A program made the translations under genes and the position numbers. The notes beneath the pieces were generated by a model, which saw only the letters and a list, made by a program, of their open reading frames with translations, was not told the DNA's origin and did no database searches. Shown here piece after piece: positions 1 through 36,038 of a DNA stretch of 64,000 nt (position 1 is its first letter; the number at the start of each line of letters is the position of its first letter). The DNA comes from Hormiphora californensis (taxonomy: Eukaryota; Ctenophora; Tentaculata; Cydippida; Pleurobrachiidae), in assembly GCA_020137815.1 (NCBI GenBank), contig CM035352.1, forward strand, positions 4,158,861-4,222,860, written 5' to 3'.

Positions 1-52
1 AACAGAGAGATATGGTAAGTTATATATTCACTATCTTCCTCATACAACTCAC

Positions 53-23335
<23,283 letters not shown>

Positions 23336-23851
23336 CTAGGATCTGGTCCGTCTACTACCATTTACTGGATGCACGGGAAATTTATTAGTTGGATACCAAG
23401 AGTGGGTCTACTGGTTACGAAGATACACCTCGCTTGTCAGCACGGGTTATTTCGTAACCAGGAGCTGGGGTCAAGGGGTGACCTTTTAGAGACAAGAAAA
23501 CATTTCGCTCATATGAAAACAATTATCAACCGTGGAAAGCGATACAGTTTAACACAACACGATATATATACCACCTCAGTATATCACTTATATCGAAGGA
23601 AACTAAAACCTCAGGAAAGGTTATGTTAAGGGGGAGTGGTGAAGGACAACGATTATAAGATTTAGGATCAGGTCGCTAATTCTGTTAGAACTGTGTTGTA
23701 ATTTATATAATATAATAATAATATTTGCACCAGTCAATTTCTCTTTCTGTATTCCACTTTGTCACAATTGTATGTAACGTGATCTGACACGCTCTGCAAT
23801 GTGGTCTGTTTGCTCAAGGGTGTAACATATTTGCTCTGAAATTCAATAGTA

Positions 23852-24365
23852 GGCCGGTCATATAATGTAGGATTTTATTATGCCTATAAGTTGTACCTGA
23901 AAACTTATAACACGAGACCGAAGGTCGAGTGTTATAAGTGCAACAATAATGATCCGAGACCACAGGTCGAGGCAGATTCTTGTACTTTAGTGCACGAGCC
24001 TGCGAGTGTCACTAAGTGTAACTACCTCACGAGCCTGCGAGTGATGTAGTTTTACTTTTTGACCGAGCCTGCGAGGTCTAAAAGTGTAAGAATCTGGGAC
24101 ATTATTGTTGACGTCAGGTACAACGGAAATAGGCATAATAAAATTGCATTGTAAAATTTTTTAAACAAGAGTGAGAGACACTTTAGGGTGTAACAATAGA
24201 ACGAATTCATGATAAGGTAGCAGGTAGAGATAGATCAGTATAAGATAAGATAACGCCTGAGATAGGTAAAGAGAGTGAGAGTGAGAGAGATAAAGAATGT
24301 GCGGGTCCGGGAGTTCGTAACTGTTATCTTGGTCTCGGTGCTGCAACGGCTTGAGAGTGTGACAT

Positions 24366-24413
<48 letters not shown>

Positions 24414-24702
24414 TTCGTACACGTTTATCTTTCTAACGGTTTTTAATTGTGACAGAAACAGTGGAATTCTAAGTCACTTAGAATTCCACTGTTTCTAACT
24501 TAGTAAGTGCAGCAGTGTTATAAGTTTTCATGTATCACTGGGGGGTGTTATAAGTGAAAACTTATAACACTGGGGGGTGTTATAAGTGAAAACTTATAAC
24601 ACTGGGGGGTGTTATAAGTTGTACAAGCAGTGCTACCTAAAGAATTATATTATATCTCAAAATTTTACAATGATCTTTTTACTAGACATCATATGACCGG
24701 CC
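23852..24702. mobile_element. TA-flanked element with nested hairpin tree
   Basis: Inverted ends GGCCGGTCATAT and ATATGACCGGCC with TA on each side (23850-23851, 24703-24704). The left third is a hairpin tree (23872-24144). The right part has a 43-bp palindrome (AAACAGTGGAATTCTAAGT and complement, about 24447-24489) and three direct copies of GTGTTATAAGTGAAAACTTA. No coding frame. It lies between SNX25 and the glycosyltransferase gene. Confidence 0.75.
23872..24144. repeat. Nested hairpin tree with repeated GAGCCTGCGAG loops
   Basis: Trunk ATTTTATTATGCCTAT pairs with its complement ending at 24144. Branches: 23903-23939 (ACTTATAACAC stem), then CAACAATAATG/CATTATTGTTG enclosing CAGATTCTT/AAGAATCTG, which encloses hairpins 23984-24017, 24020-24051 and 24054-24085. 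Those three share the loop GAGCCTGCGAG on unrelated stems. Confidence 0.85.
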
Positions 24703-25253
24703 TAATTACAGTTACAAAAGGCCTGTCAACAAGTTAGAAAACAATAAACACAATATTTGCATTGTACATATTATTTTTTCAGCTAAAAATCACAGTTTAT
24801 AACACGCCCAACTCAAAATATTTCCTAATCTCCAGATAAACCTGAAAATGGATCTGTCTTTAAATAGACACACAATATATCATTATTATTAACCCTGATA
24901 TCTAGATATCTATTGTGATGGATGATCTCACGCTGCTGGTGGGTTTTTGATCCTAAAAAAACCCAAGAACAGCGTGAATAGTCTCACCACAATAAATATA
25001 ATATATGAACCCGCCGCCAGCTTCGCCAGCAATAATTCAATATTTGGATATTACTAAACTAAATCACTATGAATTCCCTTGCTCTGAGTTTGAGTCTTTT
25101 GCACGTTTTGCTTGGATCATTTTGGCTATCTCTGTAAAACGATTTGCTGCTGATAAAGCTACTGATTCCCTGAAAGAAAGAAGAGGGGTTTATGCATGGG
25201 GATTGGTGGGGGGGGGGAGTAATGAGTATACATGAAATAAATGTTGAAAATTA
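24703..25253. other. Spacer downstream of the glycosyltransferase
   Basis: No gene seen. An imperfect inverted pair around 24908-25000 (TCACGCTG..CAGCGTGA with TATTGTG flanks) may be another degraded foldback element. Confidence 0.5.
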
Positions 25254-28200
25254 TTATGAAGAGTGGCTAACAACAACTAACAGTTTCACTACGAACCTAG
25301 TCCATTTTTCCCAGACCGATTCCTGTCCACGGAGCCCCACTTGTCGTGCTTCCACTGGGTGATCGTATGCCCATCGAAGGGACTTCCGCACCTCGTCTAC
25401 CTCTATCTTTGCCCAATGGTGCTGATCTAAATTCTTCTTTATTGCCAGCGCTGCAAAAAAAGGGATTATATTTCATTGATGGATACTTTCGGTGAAAGTG
25501 CCGGGTGGCAATACTGCAGGTGGCAGCACACAATTTAGCATTAGTCCGCACTATCGGTATACGGAGAAGTTGAGAAAGTGGAAATGTGCTGCCATATGGA
25601 TAGAGAAATAGCTACGTGGAGGTGCACAATAATAAATTATACATTCATTATTCAGATCATCTTACTTACAGAAACTCTTAGGCACTTTCTCAGTTTCCTT
25701 AACGATAATTGGTATGGAGATGTTTGGTGTGAGGTATTCGGTTACACCTCCCCAAAGGGGCACTATTACTGGTACAGCCACTGCCATAGAGTCCACTATA
25801 GTCCTGCCCCAACCCTGAGAGTTTTTTAGTAGTTAGTACGCAGCTTGACCAGCTGTAGAGTGTGAACAAAAGGGGCTTTGTAGTAGGTAGTGCTTTAACA
25901 ATAGGGAGACGTAAGGATATATAGCTCTATTTTTTTACTGCTCATTTCTCCTCTAACAACTCCTTTCATTGTTCTTTTTAACTGTGCGTGCTGGAGGATC
26001 TCACCTCTCCATGCGTGGCGAGAACAAACACGTTTGCAGAGCCAAGTAGAGAGGAGTATTCAGGTTCAGGAACTCGGGCCACCGTTGCCACGCGGGGAAC
26101 TTTATTGGAATTCCGGAGAAACAACTTGTAGTTTGCCTTTCCGATAATATTCTTATTCTGCTGGATCTTCTTAGACAAACCTGGAAAGGGAAATAGTGAG
26201 TAATGGCGTGTTTAGGAACTTGTTTTGTTCAAACCGGGGCGGGGAGAAACAAGGTCGAGCAAGGCAAAATGAATCATGGGTATCACTTTTAGAGGGGTCA
26301 CATACCATTACACCGGAATGCTAGGCATACAGCATCCTCCTGGCTAAACTCTGCTATAAAGGCATCCAGTAGGTGATCGTATCCCTTCCTCTCTTCTGAT
26401 TTACCTGTCGCGCATTTACGTTAAGATATATAGACTGCTAGAGTTCATTTTTCAATAAACAACACATTGGATGGTAGCATGCAATAAGTTGTTATAATGC
26501 TCACAACAACGGTAGAATGTTATAAAGAAACCACAAGATATGATTACTCGTTCGTTACGTTGCATTTCGTTTCACTTTTGCTCGTCTCAGACACCAAAAA
26601 GGGCTATTTTCCTCAATAAAATGCAACTCAAATCTGTCTCTAGTTCTCATTTCCATCACGCATGACCTCCCAGTTACCACTGAACTGTCTCTCGGGTCTG
26701 GCCTAGTCTCCTCACTAAACTACAGCTACATTATTGGCCAATATTACCCACCGCCCCACCCCCACCCGCCCTCCCCCACCCACCTCTCCCAATATAGCGG
26801 ACATTGCTAAACACCACACTACAGAGACAATCCTTGTGTTTTGGTGCACTAAGTCGCTTATCGCGTGTAACAATTAATAAATGTTCTTATCTGTCCCATC
26901 CGCATAGTATTCTAGAACATTTTACAGTCTATTGCATTGTATTGGTGCTACATTCAGTCCTACCCCTTATCTGTGTTTAATCGTTTTTGTTTATCTTCAT
27001 CTCCACTGGAAATGGATACACCTCTCATCTCATCATCAACAACATCACGGTACCAATCATCTATCAAATTCTGTAAGTTCACCTGTCCGTATTGTCTGTT
27101 CACAGATTGTGTAAAGTTATATTGTGAATGTAATTGACTATTCAAAACACGGTGTACATCGGGATTCCAGACCCAAACTCAAGACACTCTCAAAGGCAAA
27201 ACGTTACCTTGTTCCAGACCAAACTAAACTCAAGACACTCTCAAAGGCAAAACGTTACCTTGATCCAGACTAAACCAAACACAAGAATCTCTCCAAGGGA
27301 TACCGTTACCTTGTTCCAGACCAAACTCAAGATCAGTCTCTCAAAGGCAAAACGCTACCTTGTTCCAGATCAAATCAAACACAAGAATCTCTCCAAGGCA
27401 AAACGTTACCTAGTTCCAGATTAATATAGGGAATTCCCAAGTTTTACTTGGTTAGGCCGGGAGTTAGACTCCTTGGAGCGTTTGAGGCGATATGCTCTGC
27501 ATAGTCCGAATCGCAGCACCACAACAACAACAACAACCACAAGATATAATACGAACACTCCAGCTCCTGAAGCTCACTCACTCACTCACCGCCACTTCTC
27601 ACATGTTCATTTTTGGTCAAAGAATTGATCTGGAAAAAAAGTGCACTTGTTCCCTAACCCTTCCCACAGATCTATATATATATCGGTAAATAGTGCTCCG
27701 ATTAATAAATAAAATAATTGCGTGAAACTTACTAACTGTTAGGAAAACATAATCATCAGCCCGGCACCCAGGGAAGAATTTGCCCCGGTTCGGTTTTACA
27801 AGTGCTGGATCCATTTGCAGGGTATTGAAACCCTCCCCTATAACCGTCACTACTCGTTCTACCCCACCGGCCTCGTAGACGCCCTTTAAGAAAGTACTGG
27901 GCACCCAGATCTCATTGGGACTATCGTTCAAGTCCTTCTTCCACACCTGCGAAGAGAGATTGCTAGTTAGAAACATGCACAGACCACAAATCACTACACA
28001 GAAAACATGCACAGTCAATGTACTAGCCTACATTGTCATGTACTGCACTGTACACTCAAATGTATGAATAGGATGAGATTTAACTGTAATAAGTAATAAC
28101 ATTTTGGTTACTAATTTTGTTAGTGGTCGGCCATTCCTAACAGTACCAAAACAGTACCCAAATATATATTACCTTCGGCAGTGCACTTGTCTCAAACATT

Positions 28201-29423
28201 GATCTGGTGATGATCCAATCAAAATTTGCAGTTTCAGGGTAGTTTTTCAGCTCCTTCTTTAGATCATGTAACATGAACTGAATCATCACAATGTCTGAAG
28301 TGAATTAAGAATTAAAATGACAGTGTTTAGATGGGAATGTATGTGTGTACCATTGTAGAATGTAGGGCCTCAAGGCACAATTTAGGACCACTTACACGCT
28401 GAGTTATCGCCGCTTTTTCGGTCGTTCCCAGCAGCCAATATTTTCTCACCCCTTTTGTTGCAACGCAGTAGTAGCTCCTGTAAATATACCGCATAATTAA
28501 GAAAGCCGCAAAATGTACATCCTCCCGACTAACAATAATACAGGTATTCTGCCGCACACTGAAAATCCCCTTGTATATACATTGGGGTCCCGACTTCCTG
28601 TACATGCTCTCAAGAGAACAAACAATAACAATGCATTCTTCTATGTATACTGTCTAGTGTTTATACAAAGCAAAATGTAGGGGGAATTCTGAGACATCAA
28701 TATTCATATAATCACCTTATCTTGAACATCAAGTTCTAGCCATATCGTATCTTGTAAAAAACGACTATCTTTTGGACCTTCTTCCTGCCACCCAAAGTTT
28801 CGGGGAAACATTTGACAGAGTGGGATAATAAAGTTTATAGCTTCTTCTGCAAATCCGGCTGATTGCTGATTCTCTTTTTTAATTGCCTGTCCATAACTGG
28901 CTCGTATGCTAGTCACCCATAATACGTTCCAGTTTTGTTGAGGGAGTGTGGGGGCTTCTTCTTGGACAGGCGGCTGGGTTGGTGATCTGTCTGGCTCTTT
29001 TGCAGGTGGGTCGAGTAATAAAAAGTCTTCATATTTTGATCTGAAATGAGAGACGAGGGTAAGCAAAATAGCAAAAGCAAAATTGTGAATACTCATTAGG
29101 CTGCCAGTAATTAACCAAGCACTCTAGTGCAGCACATTAGCAACTAAAACTCTTAACTCTCTCTCATATTGGAACACCGCTATCAACTGATAACTACTCA
29201 TTTATAATAAAACATTATATGAGTTAAACAATTCGAGATTTCTTCAAAAAAGATTTTATCAAAAAACCTACTTGTTAGTTGGCTCCCCTTCAATAACTTC
29301 GAAAGCTGTATACTGCCAGGTTATAAAAATAGTCGAAACGATAAATATCCACAAAACTAGAAACGTTAATAGTTTAACTCTGATGTATGCCACGGACGTA
29401 TTTTCTGAGGCCCGTGCCACCAT
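25254..29423 (-). CDS. Type II membrane GT4-family glycosyltransferase
   Basis: Nine exons on the minus strand: 29272-29423, 28716-29040, 28396-28477, 28173-28294, 27733-27946, 26306-26404, 26005-26180, 25670-25814, 25254-25450. They sum to 1512 bases, giving 503 residues with consistent phases and a TAA stop. The ATG at 29423 is followed within 15 residues by one membrane segment (KLLTFLVLWIFIVSTIFITW), predicting a signal anchor and a lumenal catalytic part. The GT-B/GT4 signature is clear: NEIWVPSTFLKGVYEAGGV (acceptor-side helix), then SEERKGYDHLLDAF, ANVFVLATHGEGWGRTIVDS and AVPVIVPLWGGVTEYLT, the usual nucleotide-sugar binding region with the E-x7-E-type motif partly altered (GEGWGRTIVDSMA keeps the first E; D replaces the second). 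Sugar donor and acceptor cannot be read from sequence. I do not recognise a named orthologue. It lies 609 bases downstream of the CCDC81 stop, in the same direction. Confidence 0.85.
27170..27425. repeat. About 50-bp minisatellite in a glycosyltransferase intron
   Basis: Five diverged units of CCAGACCAAACTCAAGACAC then TCTCAAAGGCAAAACGTTAC. It lies between exons 27733-27946 and 26306-26404. Confidence 0.8.
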
Positions 29424-30031
29424 CGTCACGTTCGGGGGGAAATTGAACGCTACCGGATCTCGTTCGATGACTGCATCTGTAGTACTATCAGGTCACGAGG
29501 AAATTTCTCTTACTCCCTTGGGTTGAAAATCACGCGTGACAGAGCACGATAGACAACGACACAGAGATAAACAGCTTCAAAAAGTCACGATAAACGGCGT
29601 CCCGAGAAAAGTTTAAATTTTGGAACTCAAAAGAAAATTTTGACTCCAAAACGCGACCATCAAAAAAACAAAGACCCAGCCAGTCGAATTTGCGCGGCGT
29701 TTTGGTACGCGCAAAACAAACACGCGCGCAGTTTTTATCGATTCAATGTGGTTGTTTGCTATTTTTCAGCACCCTTTATTCTTTTCTCGTAAAGTAAGCA
29801 TATAAAATTAACACTTGATTAATTAAACTCTTTCAAACTTCAAATTTGTGCTATATACAGATTAATTGAATATTTAAGGTGTTCAGCTTTTAAAGTTAAA
29901 TGAACCATAGTGATTGACCCGATACATCCCACCAGTGTCTCCTATCCCAGCACGATTACACATTACAACAGTAGCTCCATGTCCCTGGTAAATGCCATCA
30001 TAAGGTGTATAAAAAGTGTCAATGTATGTAT
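29424..30031. other. Intergenic: CCDC81 3' end to glycosyltransferase start
   Basis: 609 bases with no further gene. Probably holds the glycosyltransferase promoter; no TATA or initiator could be assigned. A region of CG-rich text (29690-29730) precedes AT-rich sequence. Confidence 0.45.
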
Positions 30032-33000
30032 TTAAACTATAAGTCTACATCCCGGGATGAAGCGACTCTCCCGCCAGATGTTTGTAGACCCAGTATTATC
30101 ACAACACTTCTGGCACTGCCTACATCTCTTGTACCTATCGCACTGCTCCAGCAATAGCATCCCTGAAAAGAGAAAATGGGATAATACTGGATTAGTGTCT
30201 ACTAAATACCAACCAGTTTCCAATTCCTACACTGTTGTGGAAACTAGTTGACTTGCTCTGACCTATGAACACCTTTTCAACACTAGAAAAGTAGTAAAAA
30301 CTAAAAGTAACAAAATACCTCAAACCCTCGACTACTACTCAGTGTGCGGTGACATACCGTTTTTCTTTCTGTGTTTCAATTCGTCCAATTCTCGAGCTAA
30401 CTTCAGCTCATTTTGAGCAGCCCAGCTTTTTGTTAGATCATTTTTCTGAGCTTCCCTCATTTGGTATCGCTTGTAACTCTCCTCTCGAACCCTGCGATCA
30501 AGAAGTCATTATACGTCATAACGTGAAGCAAAATATCTAAAATGTAAACGAATCGTGTTAAAATCATTTTGGTTTTAGTGAACTTACTCAGTTTTTCCTC
30601 TAACAATCATTTCACACTCCCTCTTCACTGTTTCCTTTTTCTCAGCCGCAGCCTTCTTTTTAATTTCCTCAGTCGACCTCAGCTGGTGGTTCATCACCTC
30701 CTTCAGCCGCTTCCTCATCTCCCCGACCCTCTCCGGAGTCAAGTCCGATCGCCCAAAGATAGGGCTGTTGGAATCAGAAACGGCAGACGGGAATTGGAAT
30801 GGAGGATTTAGTAGTTGTGTATTTAGGGCAGCTTGGTATTCTCTCACACTAGCGTGTTTTTTGGCTATCCTCTCCCTTCTTGATGCGTCAAGCTCCGCTC
30901 TCACCTCCGCAAGTTCCGTTTTTTCCAATTTCTCCGTCTCTATCCGATGGTGTTCGGCCTTTCTCTCCTTCTCCTTCACTTGTTCAGCGAGATGCAGATT
31001 GTACTGCTCGGGGGCTAGGTACCGCCGTGGAGCAGGGGGGCGCCGAGCAAATATATACGATTTCTGAAGAGGTAGAAAGTGTGAGTTGTTGCTACATAAA
31101 AATCTGAATAGAAGCGACAATACAATACTGCATGTAGGTTTTGTGACCTTTTCCGACTCACATAAAAGTCCTTGTCAGGTAGCCGGTCAATTTTAGTTTT
31201 CTCTGCCAGGTCCAGATTGAAGTCCGCCACCTCTTTACTAATGTCCTTGTCTCGCTGCTGGTATACCTGAAAGAGGGGGGGGGGGTACTTCAGGGTAGAA
31301 AAAACACCTGACAGCAGAGTGATACAACCCTAACTATCTGGCTGCAGTGAAGAAGTAACAGAACACAAAGTGATTTAACTATCCTGGCGACTAGCATATA
31401 TATCTACCTTCTCCCGTTCGTAGTAAACAGAATCTAGATAGTTCTGGTACTGCTGCAGCACGGTGTCCTGTTCCTCCTCAGCCTTGGCCCGTTCGGCGGT
31501 GAAGGAGAGAGGGAGGTTTCTTCGTTGGCGCTGGTGGCACACATAGCACAGCTCCTGGCCACCACTGTGTTGACACGAACTGAGGGCCGGGAGAAAGTGG
31601 GGTTATAGTTGGGAGAAAGTGGGGTTATAGCTGGGTTAGTGTGGGGTTATAGCTGGGTTAGAGTGGGGTTATAGCTGGGTTAGCCGTTAGAGTGGGGTTA
31701 TAGCTGGGTTAGAGTTGGGTTTGGGGTTAGGGATGCTTTGTACAAGAAACAATAAAAAACGCTGTGACCGGGAGGGAATATGATTACATTTCATGTGCTG
31801 AAGTTGTTGTTGGTAGAGGTTCCTCTGTCACAGCATTGGTCGTTTCCACGGCCTTCTTAGGGATAACCTGGACTGTCTCCAGAGTTTCGCTTTTTAAATC
31901 AGTGTGTTTCAAATCTGAAAGGGGTATGGTGTAGGTAAGTATGTTCTAACCCGGGCGCAGAAAGTATGCGTAGTGCAGTAAGTATGCGTAGTGTTCAAAG
32001 GCAACAGGTTAGAGGGGTTACCTGTTTTGATTTTCCGGTTGACATCCTTCACTCGTTGCATTTCCACTCCCCCATCGCACGCCAAAACATCACTGTTCCA
32101 TGTTATTCGAGAGGAGGGAGCAGTTGCAGGGGCTACGGGATAGCTACTCTCCTAAAAAAAGGGGGGGGGGGTCATAAAACCAGAGGCCAAAACTTCTTGA
32201 TCCTAGATCAGCCAGTCAGGCCAAAGATAAGCTTATTTTATATATCACCACCAACCTCTTCAAGGGTTTCGAGAGGCCTCAAATCCAATGCACTGTTCCC
32301 ATGATTACTGATTACAGATAGAGGCCTATCCTCAGCTGCTGACCATACGTTCCTCAATTTGGCACTAGGGAGTCCCATTGTGCTGGGAGTGCTGCTAAGA
32401 ATGGAGCTCCTGGAGACGAAACTATCAGAGGTATTGGGCCTCCTCATCAGCATACCCTTACCGCCATCCAAAACTCGCATTAAATCTCGGCAAAACTTGA
32501 ACTTTGCTTTGCCCTCGCTAACAAATAAACTGCCAATGTCCTTGAAAGGTAGGATGGCCCTCTTTTTAGAGTGAACTGTACGCGAAAAGGCAGCAAGGAT
32601 TTCTCTCAAGCAGGTATCTACAACATCCCGCTCCACTCCCAGGTCCAGTGAGATCGAGGAGAGATTGAGTTGGACAACAGGAATCTCACCTGAGGGGAAA
32701 GAGGTAACTTTGAAAAATTAAAAGTTAAAACTTGTTTGCGGATGTACCACTACACGGAGAAGAAATGAAAATGAACAAATCTAAAACCCCTCCTCTCGCA
32801 CGGATCTTGATCCATGTGTATCGGTAGACCTTTGCGCGCGGGATTCTCTACCAAGAGTTGGATCGCGCGTTCCCTCCCTCCAAAACACAGCTTGCGAGTG
32901 TGTCACTGTGCCCTGTTCATATCACGCTACTACTGCTGCAGCAGCTCTGTTGTACTGTGCAGCAATATTATAGAGCTGAGTGATATGCAGCCGAGGAGGA

Positions 33001-33611
33001 GGAATCTTGTTAAACTACCAGCCCCCACTCATTTTATAAGTGTGCCGCCTCGATGGAGCTGTGAGAAACCAGAAATGCGTGCGAGAAATTAATAGAAATG
33101 TTAGGGAAAGAGAGGGAGGGGGAGGGAGAAATTGTAAAAAGTGCACCGTCTCACGGTGTCGGTACCATCATAGCGTCTTATTGGAGTATTGGACTGGATA
33201 GTGGATACGGCATTCAACACTAGTTTTATCGCCTACTTGCTATATCGGACCACAGAGATTGAGAGAAGTAGGTAAAATGAAGAAGCTAGAAGCGGTAGCA
33301 TCGTCCATAAACTGGGATACGTGGTGGTAACAAAGTTACCCCTCCCTTGCCGGTTTTCGAGTGGACCAAGGATTCAATATGATGGTACGAGTTTGTTATG
33401 TTCTAACCATCTCCTTTACATTTGTGTTTCGCGGGCGGGTCGCACGAAACACAGACTAGCTAGGCAAGGTACGAGTAACACATGCCCGTCCAAAAACCCT
33501 GTTACCCACTCACCTGGGGCAAGGTATTTAGTGTAGGTGACAGCGTGGGTTTTAGAAAACTTCTCAGAAAGCATAAAGACAGGTCGATGCATGCTCACTT
33601 TGCTGTTTGTA
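30032..33611 (-). CDS. CCDC81: CCDC81-like HU-domain coiled-coil protein, 5' exons not found
   Basis: Nine consecutive exons: 33514-33611, 32256-32689, 32022-32151, 31788-31914, 31408-31579, 31162-31266, 30588-31063, 30358-30491, 30032-30162. Phases agree at every junction and the frame ends at TAA. Family signatures: HRPVFMLSEKF and YTKYLAPGEIPVVQLNL close the first HU-like domain; ERDVVDTCLREIL and LPFKDIGSLFVSEGKAKF form the second. A cysteine pair follows (ELCYVCHQRQRRN), then a long charged coiled coil (EKERKAEHHRIETEKLEK) and the typical C-terminus (RCRQCQKCC, NIWRESRFIPGCRL). CCDC81 is a poorly characterised protein reported at centrosomes. The N-terminal part of HU1 should lie upstream of 33612, but that interval has minisatellite and poor-quality sequence. 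The first listed exon needs two bases carried in from an upstream exon. Confidence 0.82.
31590..31735. repeat. 22-bp-type minisatellite upstream of a CCDC81 acceptor
   Basis: Units of GGGGTTATAGCTGGGTTAGAGT. On the gene strand each carries CTCTAACCC, branch-point-like. The acceptor is at 31580. Confidence 0.8.
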
Positions 33612-33679
33612 CTGAGTTGAAGACTTCTTTCCAGAAGAGAAAACATCCCAAAACCGGTGATATTAACGGCCTGAGGGCG

Positions 33680-34050
33680 CTGGGGTGTCAGGGGTTAGGA
33701 ACAGGGAGGGTGATGGGATGTCAGGGGTTAGAAACAGGGAGGGTGATGGGGTGTCAGACTGTCAGAGGTTAGGAACAGGGAGGGTGATGGGGTGTCTGGG
33801 GTTAGAAACAGCGAGGATGCTGGGGTGTCAGGGGTTAGAAACAGGGAGGGTGATGGGGTGTCAGGGGTTAGAAACAGGGAGGGCGCTGGGGTGTCAGGGG
33901 TTAGAAACAGGGATGGTGATGGGGTGTCAGGGGTTAGAAACAGGGAGGTTGATGGGGTGTCAGGGGTTAGGAACAGGGATGGTGATGGGGTGTCAGGGGT
34001 TAGAAACAGGGAGGGTGGTCGCCGGTCGGGTGTCAGGGGTTAGAAATAGG
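33680..34050. repeat. 33-bp minisatellite upstream of a CCDC81 acceptor
   Basis: About ten units of GGGGTGTCAGGGGTTAGAAA plus CAGGGAGGGTGAT. On the gene strand the unit is TTTCTAACCCCTGACACCCC then ATCACCCTCCC, branch-point then pyrimidine-rich. The acceptor is at 33612. Confidence 0.85.
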
Positions 34051-35658
34051 GAGAAGAAGAGAAAAAGCCTAGAAAAGGAGAAAGACAAGCAGTTCAATAT
34101 TTGCGGTTGCAACTTGAGTGATTACAGTGTTTGTTACATGTTGCTGTAAATTCTAAACAAGTACACCTCCAATGCAGGAGTATCCAGTTTTTGACCTCAA
34201 CTTGGCACTTGTTTCGTTATGCTCAAATCTCCGCTCAACAAGGATGATTTATGTTGATCTACGACCCGAACTGTGCAGTGTCACGTGACTTGAGTGTGTA
34301 CCACGTGACATGTCAACATTGACAGGAACTACACGTTACTTCGCGCCAGATTCAGCAAGCTTCCCCAGGAGTGCTTGACGGACGTAATTACACACACACA
34401 AACACTATCACTCACTCTCTCTCTCTTGAATATAATATAATTCACTGCAAGGTATCTCTCACAGAGAGGGAGGCATTTGATGCATGTTTCCATAGCAACA
34501 AAGAGAGGAACAACTGTATCCTATTACTAGGGAGGGAGAGGGAGAGAGGATAGAAGAAGAGAAAAAAGGAGAGAGAAAAAAACCCCCTTCTTCCCTCCCC
34601 CCTCTTCCTCTCCCCTCTTCCCCCTTTTCTCTCCTCTCCTCTCTCCTCTTTTCCTCTCCCTCCCTTCTTTCTCTCTCTCGCCCTCTCTCCCTCTTCTCTC
34701 CTTTTTTTCCCCTTTTTTTTCCCCCCTTTTTCGTTCCTTCCCCCCCCCTTCCCCCCCTTAAATACATCGAAAAGGGATTTCATTTTTTTCAAAAAATTCA
34801 AAAAAGGTGAAATTTTCATTCTCGTAATTAAGTTTCCCCCATTTTCTTTTTTCATTGGATTACCTACGGGGAAACCAAAAAAAACAAACTCGGAAAGGCT
34901 TGCCTCAGTGGAAGAATCAAGAAAGACCTGGTTCTAATTTACCACAGATACTCTAATTGGAACGAATAGAATGTCCAATGTTCCGGTATTACTTTTATTT
35001 TTTCCCTGCCCGTGTGAATGCCGAAGGCATTCACCCGGAAACCTTTTTACTTTGGGAAAAAAGGGATAGCAGGGGGAGAATTCAAAACGACATTTTGGTA
35101 TACTAACTATCGGAGGGGACATTTTTGGGGCAACTTTATTGCGGGGGCAACGGGGTAGCAAAAAGAGCCCCCCAGTTCCCACTGCTCCTCAAAACCCTTC
35201 ATTGGGCAAAAGTTTCAGGAAAAATGTGGGCGCGCAATTGGGGCGTGGCGCGCAAAATTTTTACTAAAACCAAGGATTTTTCTCTAAAAATGTTTGTGTG
35301 ATTTTTAAATGATCGGGGTTTTTTTTCCCCCCTTCTCTCCGGGTGGGCCTGTTTTTCCCTTTTTTCCCTAAAATTCACATGGCAGGGAAATTCAGCATTA
35401 TGTTAGAACATAATGCAATTAATCTTGTTGAATTATTTTATTGGCTCTGAAGTCATCCCAATTAACGACAACAGCCTCAGACGACGAGGTTACACCTGAA
35501 CAATACAACAGATGACGAGGTTACACCACTTCACCCCCCGGGGACCACTCACTCACGAGCACTCATAATGTCGACAAGATCGCATTGACGAAAGTCACGA
35601 TAGTTTGATTGGGTTTCCCTAACCCGACACCGCGAAGAAGAAGAAGTCCTGCACCTAC
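34051..35658. other. Probable CCDC81 5' intron, partly poor sequence
   Basis: 34560-34760 and 35310-35360 show C/T homopolymer runs like the corrupted block at 4860. A perfect hairpin GTGAATGCCGAAGGCATTCAC lies near 35012. The missing first HU exons of CCDC81 may be hidden here. Confidence 0.45.
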
Positions 35659-35755
35659 CTTCTACAGAGAGTTGAATGGGTATCAGTGTATACCGACATT
35701 TCTTTGCCTCAGTCACTAAAGTGGTGATTGCATCCCCAGACAACATTTCCGCATC
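35659..35755 (-). CDS. Unassigned internal coding exon
   Basis: A 97-base open segment bounded by a good acceptor (TTTTAG before GATGCG) and donor (GTAGGT). It encodes a peptide with DAITTLVTEAKKCRYTLIP in its centre. It starts in phase 0 and leaves one base over. It may be a 5' exon of CCDC81 or belong to the upstream segment at 36491; I could not match it to a family. Confidence 0.4.
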
Positions 35756-36038
35756 CTAAAATAATGGGAACAACATGAAAAAGGGGTGGGGGAGGAATAG
35801 AATGCTAAATGATGCAATAAAATCTTATTTTCAAGAATTCTTCCAGTAATCTCTGAACATTTAACGCTTTAGGGTGTAAATTCTACAATCTACACGTTGA
35901 AAATGAAATTTTGGGTAAAAAACAAACAATAGGTGGTGATTTGAACCATGTTTTCATGGAAAAAAGCTCAGCTTAGCATATTTTTCTCAATCCATCCCTC
36001 ACTTGCATTGGGACAGTGTCAAACACAAGCCGGCCCAA

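Noticed and set aside
26960-27145. Frame with LIDDWYRDVVDDE, reminiscent of a PXA domain
   Set aside because: It sits inside a glycosyltransferase intron, has no matching splice partners and is on the wrong side of the SNX25 start.
33482-34149. Possible CRISPR-like array or repeat protein in the 33-bp minisatellite
   Set aside because: Units are head-to-tail without unique spacers, and the genome is eukaryotic.
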